A stretch of 64,000 nucleotides of DNA from Fictibacillus nanhaiensis (lineage in GTDB: Bacteria > Bacillota > Bacilli > Bacillales > Fictibacillaceae): contig NZ_JAHVJO010000001.1 in NCBI RefSeq assembly GCF_019801215.1, positions 248,001-312,000 on the forward strand, read 5' to 3'. A program made the position numbers and the translations under genes. A model generated the notes under the pieces. That model worked only from the letters and a program-made list of their open reading frames with translations. It ran no database searches and was not told the DNA's origin. This document shows, piece by piece, positions 56,895 through 64,000 of this stretch. The first letter of the stretch is position 1. Each line of letters starts with the position of its first letter.

Positions 56895-59543
56895 ATGACG
56901 AACGAACAGAAAGAACTAACAATGCCTACTAAATATGATTCAAAAGCTACAGAAGAAAATCGATATGAATTTTGGCTAAAGGGAAAGTTTTTTGAAGCAA
57001 AAAGCGAGAAAGAAAAACAGCCCTACACCATTGTGATTCCCCCTCCAAACGTAACGGGGAAACTTCATCTTGGTCATGCTTGGGATACGACACTTCAGGA
57101 TATTTTAACGCGAACAAAACGTATGCAAGGCTTCGATGTTTTATGGCTTCCTGGTATGGACCATGCTGGAATAGCAACACAAGCAAAAGTTGAAGGGAAG
57201 CTGCGGGAAGAAGGCATCTCACGTTATGATCTTGGCCGTGAGAAGTTCTTAGAAAAGTCATGGGAATGGAAGGATGAGTATGCTCAGTTTATTCGTCAGC
57301 AATGGGCAAAGCTCGGCTTAGGACTAGATTATTCTCGAGAACGATTCACATTAGATGAAGGGCTTTCAGATGCTGTAAAAGAGGTATTTGTTAAGCTGTA
57401 TGAAAAAGGCCTTATTTATCGCGGTGAGTATATCATCAACTGGGATCCTAATACAAAAACAGCTCTTTCGGACATTGAAGTGATTCATCAAGACGTTCAA
57501 GGTGCTTTCTATCACATGAAATACCCACTTGCAGATGGTACTGGTTCTATCGAGGTGGCTACAACTCGTCCTGAAACGATGCTTGGTGATACAGCAATAG
57601 CGGTTCATCCGAAAGATGAAAGGTATCAACACCTAATAGGAAAGAAAGCCATTCTACCAATCGTTGGCCGTGAGATCGAAATCGTTGGCGATGATTATGT
57701 AGATATGGAATTCGGTTCAGGTGCGGTTAAAATTACCCCTGCTCATGATCCAAACGATTTTGAGATCGGAAACCGTCACAACCTGGAGCGCATACTCGTT
57801 ATGGATGAAGGCGGAAAGATGAACGATAACGCCGGAAAATATCAAGGGATGGACCGTTTTGAATGTCGAAAAGAAATCGTAAAAGACCTGCAGGAACAAG
57901 GGGTACTCTTTAAGATTGAAGAACATGTGCATTCTGTTGGACATTCTGAAAGAAGTGGAGCAGTAGTAGAACCGTACTTATCAACACAGTGGTTTATTAA
58001 AATGAAGCCACTAGCTGAAGAAGCGATAAAGCTGCAGAACGGTGAAAACAAAGTGAACTTTGTTCCGGATCGTTTTGAGAATACGTATATGCGCTGGATT
58101 GAAAATATTCGTGATTGGTGTATTTCTCGTCAGCTATGGTGGGGTCACAGAATTCCTGCTTGGTTCCATAAAGAAACAGGGGAAATCTACGTAGGAAAAA
58201 CAGAACCAAAAGATCCCGAAAATTGGGAGCAGGATACGGATGTACTTGATACATGGTTCTCATCCGCACTATGGCCATTTTCGACAATGGGCTGGCCCGA
58301 TAATGGATCAGAAGATTTAAAGCGTTACTTCCCTGGAAATGTTCTCGTAACCGGATATGACATTATTACGTTCTGGGTTTCAAGAATGATTTTCCAGTCG
58401 CTGGAATTTACTGATCAAAAGCCGTTTAATGATGTGTTAATCCATGGTCTTGTTCGGGATTCAGAAGGCCGTAAGATGAGCAAATCACTTGGCAATGGTG
58501 TAGATCCAATGGATGTCATTGAAAAGTATGGTGCAGATGCGCTACGATTCTTCTTATCAACAGGAAGTTCACCAGGGAACGATTTGCGTTTTTATTGGGA
58601 AAAAGTAGAGTCTACTTGGAACTTTGCTAATAAGATCTGGAATGCTTCACGTTTTGCCCTCATGAACATGGAGGGGATAAAATATGATGAAATCGATCTT
58701 TCTGGTAAGAAGTCTCTTGCTGATCAATGGATCCTAACACGATTAAATGAAACATCTGAAAACGTTACTCGTTTGATTGATGCCTATGAGTTTGGCGAAG
58801 TAGGACGCATTCTGTATAACTTTATTTGGGATGATCTTTGTGATTGGTACATTGAGATGGCGAAGCTTCCATTGTATGGCGAGGATGAAGAAGCAAAGAA
58901 AACAACGCGCTCAGTGCTTGCTTACGTGTTAGATCATACACTAAGATTGCTTCATCCGTTTATGCCGTTTATTACAGAAGAAATTTGGCAGCATCTGCCT
59001 CATGAAGGTGAGTCGATCACTGTCGCAGCTTGGCCTGTGAAACGAGAAGATTACCATTTCCCTGAAGCAGCAAAAGAGTTTGCACTCGTTACCGAAGTGA
59101 TTCGATCTGTTCGAAATATTCGATCTGAAATGAATGTTGCGCCAAGCAAACCGATCGAGCTGCAGATCAAACCAAAAACGAAAGAGATCTTACATGCATT
59201 GGAAGCAAACCGATCATATTTAACTCGTTTCTGTAATCCAAGCGAACTTTTAATTTCTGATGAGATCTCTGCACCAGAAAAAAGCATGAGTACGGTTTTA
59301 ACTGGTTTAGAAATGTACCTTCCACTTGAAGGGCTGCTTAACATTGATGAAGAAATTAAGCGACTAGAAAAAGAAGCAGAAAAATTTGCCAAAGAAGTAG
59401 AACGCGTTCAGAAAAAGTTAAGTAACGAAGGTTTCATGAAAAAAGCACCAGAAAAAGTGATTGCTGAAGAACGAGCAAAAGAAAGCGATTATCAAGAGAA
59501 ATTTGATAACGTTCAGGCTCGCATTAAAGAGCTTCAAAGCTAA
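56895..59543 (+). CDS. valS: Valyl-tRNA synthetase
   Basis: Class I synthetase of 882 residues (B. subtilis 880). HIGH-type motif [15 protein letters not shown], the editing domain with [22 protein letters not shown] motif in [14 protein letters not shown], anticodon domain, and a C-terminal coiled-coil (about 815-880) typical of ValRS. AAGGAGGATGT precedes the ATG. Controlled by the upstream T-box. Confidence 0.98.
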   Translation: MTNEQKELTMPTKYDSKATEENRYEFWLKGKFFEAKSEKEKQPYTIVIPPPNVTGKLHLGHAWDTTLQDILTRTKRMQGFDVLWLPGMDHAGIATQAKVEGKLREEGISRYDLGREKFLEKSWEWKDEYAQFIRQQWAKLGLGLDYSRERFTLDEGLSDAVKEVFVKLYEKGLIYRGEYIINWDPNTKTALSDIEVIHQDVQGAFYHMKYPLADGTGSIEVATTRPETMLGDTAIAVHPKDERYQHLIGKKAILPIVGREIEIVGDDYVDMEFGSGAVKITPAHDPNDFEIGNRHNLERILVMDEGGKMNDNAGKYQGMDRFECRKEIVKDLQEQGVLFKIEEHVHSVGHSERSGAVVEPYLSTQWFIKMKPLAEEAIKLQNGENKVNFVPDRFENTYMRWIENIRDWCISRQLWWGHRIPAWFHKETGEIYVGKTEPKDPENWEQDTDVLDTWFSSALWPFSTMGWPDNGSEDLKRYFPGNVLVTGYDIITFWVSRMIFQSLEFTDQKPFNDVLIHGLVRDSEGRKMSKSLGNGVDPMDVIEKYGADALRFFLSTGSSPGNDLRFYWEKVESTWNFANKIWNASRFALMNMEGIKYDEIDLSGKKSLADQWILTRLNETSENVTRLIDAYEFGEVGRILYNFIWDDLCDWYIEMAKLPLYGEDEEAKKTTRSVLAYVLDHTLRLLHPFMPFITEEIWQHLPHEGESITVAAWPVKREDYHFPEAAKEFALVTEVIRSVRNIRSEMNVAPSKPIELQIKPKTKEILHALEANRSYLTRFCNPSELLISDEISAPEKSMSTVLTGLEMYLPLEGLLNIDEEIKRLEKEAEKFAKEVERVQKKLSNEGFMKKAPEKVIAEERAKESDYQEKFDNVQARIKELQS

Positions 59544-59559
59544 CACCATTCTTTAAGAG

Positions 59560-59602
59560 TACGAGGGCGAATCCTTTTTAAGCAGGGTTCGTCTTCTTTT
59601 TA
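59560..59602 (+). terminator. Probable terminator of valS
   Basis: GAGGGCGAATCC-TTTTTAAGCA-GGGTTCGTCTTC followed by TTTTT. Confidence 0.72.
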
Positions 59603-59624
59603 CGTTATGAAAGGCGGGAGAGAT

Positions 59625-60920
59625 TTGAAATCGTACGACGAAGCATTATCATGGATACATGGATTATTGAAGTTCGGAATTAAGCCAGGATTAAAAAGAG
59701 TGGAATGGCTATTACAACGGACAGGACATCCAGAAAAAAAAGTAAAGTGTATTCACATTGCAGGAACAAATGGCAAAGGGTCCACAGTAGAGTATTTGCG
59801 GAGCGTCTTTCTTGAAGCAGATTATCAGGTAGGAACCTTTACATCCCCTTACTTAATTTCATTCAATGAAAGAATTTCTATAAATGGTAAGCCGATAGAA
59901 AATATTGAATTTCTCCAATATGCAAGATTATTAAGACCACTTGTAGAGGAGCTGTCTAAAACATCGTTAGGAAGTCCGACAGAATTTGAAGTGATCACGG
60001 TTATATCGTTGCTTTATTTTGCAGATCAAAAGCCAGATGTTGTTTTATATGAAGCGGGACTAGGGGGTTTATATGATTCTACTAATGTTATTACACCTAT
60101 TTTAAGTCTGATCACGAACGTTGGATTCGATCATATGGCTATACTAGGCGAATCGATAGAAGCGATCTCCTTCCAAAAAGCGGGAATAATTAAAAACACA
60201 ATTCCTGTCATTTCCACTGCAGAACAAAAAGAAGCAGTAGATGTTATAACAAAAAAAGCGAAAGACATGAATTCAACAGCTTATCTTCTCAATGCTCACT
60301 TTTCGGTTCAGCATAAAACCAGTTCAGATAAGGGCGAATTATTCACTTATACAGGTCTGAATGGAGTAGAGATAGAAGTTCAAATCTCCATGAAAGGTGT
60401 TCATCAAGTGAAAAATGCTGGACTTGCACTCGCTGCGATTGAGTACTTAATAGAATCAGGCGATTATGTTATAACACCTACAGAAATAAAGAGGGGGTTA
60501 GTTCAAGCAAACTGGGCAGGCAGATTTGAAAAAGTCTCTTCTTCACCCGATATTATTATAGATGGCGCGCACAATCTTCAGGGAATACAAGCTTTAAAGG
60601 AAACTTTGATCAAGCATTATAAAGGCAGGAGAATCTACCTGTTATTTGCCGCGTTGCATGACAAAGCATATGGAAACATGATGGATGAATTAAAGGAAAT
60701 TGTTTATGAAGTCTATTTTACGACGTTTGATTTTCCTAGAGCAGCATCAGCAGATCAATTACTAGCAGAAAGCCCGTTCTTAAAATCACAGTCATTTACA
60801 TCATGGGAAAGTGCACTTCAAGCAGTCAGAGAAAAATTGCATAAGGAAGATATCTTAATTATTACAGGATCTCTCTACTTTATTTCAGAAATTAGAAAAA
60901 CATTTATAAAATCGGAATAA
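59625..60920 (+). CDS. folC: Folylpolyglutamate synthase / dihydrofolate synthase
   Basis: About 431 residues, Mur-ligase fold. P-loop HIAGTNGKGST, FTSPYLISFNERISING, YEAGLGGLYDSTNVI, and the C-terminal WAGRFEKV and DGAHNLQG are all typical. Adds glutamates to folate. TTG at 59625 is chosen because AAGGCGGGAG ends just before it and MKSYDEALSWIHG fits the family start; ATG 59607 lies upstream of that site. Follows valS as in B. subtilis. Confidence 0.93.
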   Translation: MKSYDEALSWIHGLLKFGIKPGLKRVEWLLQRTGHPEKKVKCIHIAGTNGKGSTVEYLRSVFLEADYQVGTFTSPYLISFNERISINGKPIENIEFLQYARLLRPLVEELSKTSLGSPTEFEVITVISLLYFADQKPDVVLYEAGLGGLYDSTNVITPILSLITNVGFDHMAILGESIEAISFQKAGIIKNTIPVISTAEQKEAVDVITKKAKDMNSTAYLLNAHFSVQHKTSSDKGELFTYTGLNGVEIEVQISMKGVHQVKNAGLALAAIEYLIESGDYVITPTEIKRGLVQANWAGRFEKVSSSPDIIIDGAHNLQGIQALKETLIKHYKGRRIYLLFAALHDKAYGNMMDELKEIVYEVYFTTFDFPRAASADQLLAESPFLKSQSFTSWESALQAVREKLHKEDILIITGSLYFISEIRKTFIKSE

Positions 60921-61031
60921 CATTTATTGTAATTTTTTGAACTTTTGATAAAATAAAAAGATAATAGAATTGTACTAGTAAAATAGATGTGTTTTATCGT
61001 GTACTTTACGTTATAGGGAAGGAGAAAGCTA

Positions 61032-62750
61032 ATGGAGCTCATGAGGAACAGAAATAAACGTATGTATGTTGTGATTGCGTGGGTACTATTTTTCCCTCTT
61101 GCCGTTTGGACTGCTGTTCGATTGACTAGTAACCAGCCTGATATCAATTTTATTGACTTAGGAATCATATCTCTTTTAGCCATTATTGTTTCCTTTTTCC
61201 CTATAAAAGTACTTGATACAAACATATCCTTTATGTCGGGAATAAATTTAGCGGTTTTCTTATATTTTGGACTGACTGCCGCATTGTACATGACCGTTTT
61301 ATCTTTAATCGCCATGTTTATTTCATTGAGGATTAACATCTTTAAGGAATATTACAGATATATGGCTAATATTCTTATGTTTTCCTGGATTATCATCATT
61401 GAAGGAGCAGTTTTTAAACTTCTTGGTGGCGAAACAGGTGCTTTTGACCTAAATGAGTCCATAAATTTAATACCCATTATCGGTTATTTTATTACAGGAC
61501 TGGTCTTAAACCACGTTGGGCTTTATTTCATTGTTACCGTTCTTTATGAAGAAGATGTTCCGTTTATTGACCGTGATGCTTTCTGGGACGTCGTATCAGA
61601 GCTTCTTGTTATACCAGTGGGACTTATGCTTTACATGCTTTATTCACAGATGGGTCGACCAGCGATCTTTTATGTGGGCGTTCCATTCTTATCGCTCTCT
61701 ATTATTATTAATCTCTATCATTCGAGCAAACAGATTAATGATTCTTTGCAGAAAGCAAGTGAAATAGGGCAGCAGCTTTCTGAGCACCTAAAAGTAAATC
61801 CTATAATCGATATATTCATTGAGAAACTTATTGCTTTTATGAAGGTTGATTTTGCTTTCATATATGATGCTGATGCAGGCGAACATTTGAAAATTATACG
61901 AAAGTATGAGAGTGAAGAAGGGATATTGGCAGCTGTACCGATTAAGAAACAAGAAGCAATAAGCGGCAGAGTATGGTCTACGGGTAAAAGTATCAGATAT
62001 TCAAAATCAAAACATTGGCATGGGATATCAGAGACGTTTTTTCAAGGGAAAGCAGAATCTGTTCTTTCTGTGCCTATGATAAGAAACCAAAAAATCGTAG
62101 GCATCATAACGTTCGCTTCTAAAGAAGAATATGCCTATCAAAAGCACCATTTAATTATTTTGGAGATTCTCGCAAACTATTTGGCAGTAGCCATTGATAA
62201 TGCTAGAAACTATGAATCCACAAAGCTGAAGAGTGAGCAATGCCCTTTAACAGGGTTGTATAATTATCGTTATTTTGAAGATTTGCTTACGAATATGTAT
62301 AACAATTACGAATATTTCAGAAAAAAATTCTCAGTTATTTTGCTCGATATCGATCACTTTAAGGCCGTTAACGATACCTATGGCCATCAAAGCGGAAACG
62401 ATGTACTTATTCTCCTTGCTCGCCGACTCGAGGAATTTGTTCATGACCGTGGAACCGTTGCCCGATATGGCGGTGAAGAATTTATTATTCTGTTGCCAGA
62501 ATCGGGTGAGCAAGAATGTTTAGAAATAGCTGAACAGCTTCGTTCTGTTATCTCTAACAAAGGGTTCGAAATTCAAAATGATTTAACAGACCAGCAAAAA
62601 AAGTTAATATACATAACCGCAAGTATTGGCATTGCGACTGCACCCCATCAGGGAGAAGATCCATTAACGTTAGTTAGGAATGCCGATCGAGCCATGTATA
62701 CCGGTGCCAAGCAACAAGGGAGAAATAAAGTAGCGGCTTACATTGGATAA
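61032..62750 (+). CDS. Membrane-bound GAF-GGDEF diguanylate cyclase
   Basis: 572 residues. Six to eight membrane segments (about 10-230), a GAF domain (about 250-390), and a C-terminal GGDEF domain (about 405-570) with DIDHFKAVNDTYGHQSGNDVL and the intact active site ARYGGEEF. The RxxD inhibition site is absent (HDRG at the equivalent place), so product feedback is not expected. It should make cyclic di-GMP from GTP in response to an unknown membrane or ligand signal. AAGGAGAA lies before the ATG. It stands between folC and spoIIB, where B. subtilis has comC; its own terminator follows. Confidence 0.9.
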   Translation: MELMRNRNKRMYVVIAWVLFFPLAVWTAVRLTSNQPDINFIDLGIISLLAIIVSFFPIKVLDTNISFMSGINLAVFLYFGLTAALYMTVLSLIAMFISLRINIFKEYYRYMANILMFSWIIIIEGAVFKLLGGETGAFDLNESINLIPIIGYFITGLVLNHVGLYFIVTVLYEEDVPFIDRDAFWDVVSELLVIPVGLMLYMLYSQMGRPAIFYVGVPFLSLSIIINLYHSSKQINDSLQKASEIGQQLSEHLKVNPIIDIFIEKLIAFMKVDFAFIYDADAGEHLKIIRKYESEEGILAAVPIKKQEAISGRVWSTGKSIRYSKSKHWHGISETFFQGKAESVLSVPMIRNQKIVGIITFASKEEYAYQKHHLIILEILANYLAVAIDNARNYESTKLKSEQCPLTGLYNYRYFEDLLTNMYNNYEYFRKKFSVILLDIDHFKAVNDTYGHQSGNDVLILLARRLEEFVHDRGTVARYGGEEFIILLPESGEQECLEIAEQLRSVISNKGFEIQNDLTDQQKKLIYITASIGIATAPHQGEDPLTLVRNADRAMYTGAKQQGRNKVAAYIG

Positions 62751-62754
62751 ATGG

Positions 62755-62793
62755 TAAAGGGACTTCGTAAAACTTACGGAGTCTTTTTCTTTT
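62755..62793 (+). terminator. Terminator of the diguanylate cyclase gene
   Basis: GGGACTTCGTAA-AAC-TTACGGAGTC followed by TTTTTC. Confidence 0.85.
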
Positions 62794-62894
62794 GAATTCC
62801 CCTTCTGTTTACATGGGTTTGTCTTCTTTTTAAGTTCTACTAAAAAATGAAGTTGCATATGATTTAGTAGATACTAGAGAGGAGCGGATAACAG

Positions 62895-63896
62895 ATGAAA
62901 CCGGAAATTTCTATTCTCATAAATGGTAAAGAAAGGCGATATAGTGATTGTAAAGAAAATAAAGAGGCCCCTCTGCCCTCTACTGAAATTGCAGCAACGA
63001 TTGAAGAAGTTAGGCAAGAAGGTTATACGCTGCTTTCTGTACCTTTAAAGAAAAACGAGCTATCAATTAAGAGAAAGAAAATGACCCTATTGCCAAACAA
63101 TAGGACAGGCTTTACTTTTCACCAAAAAGGAAAAGGAAAACCTCTTTCAAAGCAAATTCTTGCGGCGATTATGGCTGCAGTAGCTACTGGAACGGTTTTT
63201 GGCCTACTTGTATTGATGGTTTTTTCATCAGATATTACAGAAGCGGGTAATACGCAGCCAGAAAATGCTGCTGTCCAAAAGAAGAAGTCTGAACCCGCAA
63301 GTAAACTTGTAAAGTTGCCCCCGATTAAGCTTGAGTTTTCAGCATTACAAGCAGGGGTATTTTCTTCCGAAGAAAGAGCCAAAGATGTAGCAACATCAAT
63401 TGAAAGTAAGGGCTTTTCTGCCATTATTCTTCCTTCTGAGGAGAAGTTTTCTGTTATTGTTGGAATAGCTAACGAACCGCACCAGCTAGAGCGATACAGT
63501 AACAACTATCAAAAAGAGATGGAAAAGCCACATGCAAAAATGCTGACATACTCCTTTGAAGATCTAACAACACCAAATAACCTTGATGAGACCTATTTTA
63601 GTAATGGGAAAATACTTCTTCAAAATGTACTGACTCTCTCCCAGCTTCCAGCAACGAGTGAAACAGGGCTCGATCAAACCTTAAGTGATTTTAACAAGTG
63701 GAAAGAATATGGAAAGAAACAACAAGGAAATTGGAAGAAAGAAACGGCGAAAGCTGCAAAAGACTTTGAAAAACAGTTAGAAGGCGCTTTTCTTGCATTA
63801 AAAGACACGAAAAAAGGGAAAATGAACTGGGCGTTTCAACAAAAGGCGATGGATAGTTTTAAATCCTATAACCAATTGCTTCAAACATTACGATAG
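62895..63896 (+). CDS. spoIIB: Sporulation protein SpoIIB (SPOR domain)
   Basis: 333 residues (B. subtilis 332). A basic cytoplasmic N-terminus, a single membrane segment (about 92-110, ILAAIMAAVATGTVFGLLVL), and an extracytoplasmic part with a SPOR-type fold: FSALQAGVFSSEERAKDVATSIESKGFSAII. SPOR domains bind denuded septal glycan; SpoIIB speeds septal thinning during engulfment. GAGAGGAG lies 9 bases before the ATG. Position after folC and before maf/radC in B. subtilis supports the call despite low conservation. Confidence 0.85.
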   Translation: MKPEISILINGKERRYSDCKENKEAPLPSTEIAATIEEVRQEGYTLLSVPLKKNELSIKRKKMTLLPNNRTGFTFHQKGKGKPLSKQILAAIMAAVATGTVFGLLVLMVFSSDITEAGNTQPENAAVQKKKSEPASKLVKLPPIKLEFSALQAGVFSSEERAKDVATSIESKGFSAIILPSEEKFSVIVGIANEPHQLERYSNNYQKEMEKPHAKMLTYSFEDLTTPNNLDETYFSNGKILLQNVLTLSQLPATSETGLDQTLSDFNKWKEYGKKQQGNWKKETAKAAKDFEKQLEGAFLALKDTKKGKMNWAFQQKAMDSFKSYNQLLQTLR

Positions 63897-63905
63897 ACTT
63901 GATTT

Positions 63906-63938
63906 TTAAAAAAAGGTGCCCAAAGCACCTTTTTTGTA
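63906..63938 (+). terminator. Terminator of spoIIB
   Basis: AAAAAAAGGTGC-CCAAA-GCACCTTTTTT. The last 60 bases of the window show no feature. Confidence 0.92.
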
Positions 63939-64000
63939 TGTTTCGAGAACTTTGTCAAATATCGTCTGTAAATCTTTCCATTTGCCCACATAAAAAACGC

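Noticed and set aside
60875-61339. 154-residue minus-strand frame
   Set aside because: Antisense to the membrane part of the diguanylate cyclase and the folC end; no ribosome site.

Overview
The window is a chromosomal segment of a low-GC, endospore-forming Firmicute of the Bacillus group. The evidence is the gene order etfA-trxA-uvrC-lysC-yslB-sdhCAB-ysmA-gerE-racE-gerM-ysnAB-ilv/leu-ysoA-tig-clpX-lonB-lonA-ysxC-hemAXCDBL-spoVID-ysxE-valS-folC-spoIIB, which follows the Bacillus subtilis backbone almost gene for gene. It is also supported by several sporulation genes (gerE, gerM, lonB, spoVID, spoIIB), by promoters that fit sigma-F, sigma-E and sigma-K, and by a lysine riboswitch and two T-boxes. 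The genus was not determined. No prophage, transposase, CRISPR array or rRNA was seen.

Layout. 1-6000: end of etfA, a histidine phosphatase, trxA, then a four-gene accessory operon (UDP-glucuronate 4-epimerase-like, flippase-like membrane protein, membrane-anchored phosphodiesterase, DPM1-like glycosyltransferase) behind a near-consensus sigma-A promoter with a near-consensus Fur box at its start point. 6100-14700: uvrC, riboswitch-controlled lysC, yslB, sdhCAB, ysmA, gerE. 14800-20050: glcT and ptsGHI, the glucose phosphotransferase system with its antiterminator, inserted between gerE and racE. 20250-23400: racE, gerM, ysnA, ysnB, with no rph. 23430-23910: tRNA-Gly and tRNA-Arg with a strong hairpin between them. 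24000-36300: branched-chain amino acid synthesis, as ilvE-ilvD (cre and CodY-like sites upstream) followed by a T-box and ilvB-ilvH-ilvC-leuABCD-ilvA. 36300-45500: a 21-bp-period repeat array, ysoA, and protein quality control (tig, clpX, lonB, lonA) plus ysxC. 45660-52640: a LiaF-like membrane gene and the haem operon hemAXCDBL, from glutamyl-tRNA to uroporphyrinogen III. 52650-64000: spoVID, a divergent CotS-like gene, ysxE, T-box-controlled valS, folC, a membrane diguanylate cyclase where B. subtilis has comC, and spoIIB.

Most of the window is ordinary core genome. Departures from the B. subtilis order are the Fur-box glycan operon, the relocated pts locus, missing rph, ysmB and comC, the extra threonine dehydratase without a regulatory domain, and three copies of a roughly 110-225 bp palindrome-bounded repeat, one of them lying inside the ilvB leader. 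Metabolic themes connect: carbon control (GlcT/RAT, candidate CcpA sites at sdhC and ilvE), amino-acid sensing (lysine riboswitch, BCAA and valine T-boxes, CodY-like boxes) and iron (Fur box).

All calls come from reading the sequence and family knowledge; no database search or folding program was run. Start codons were moved from the longest open frame where the ribosome binding site or family N-terminus required it.
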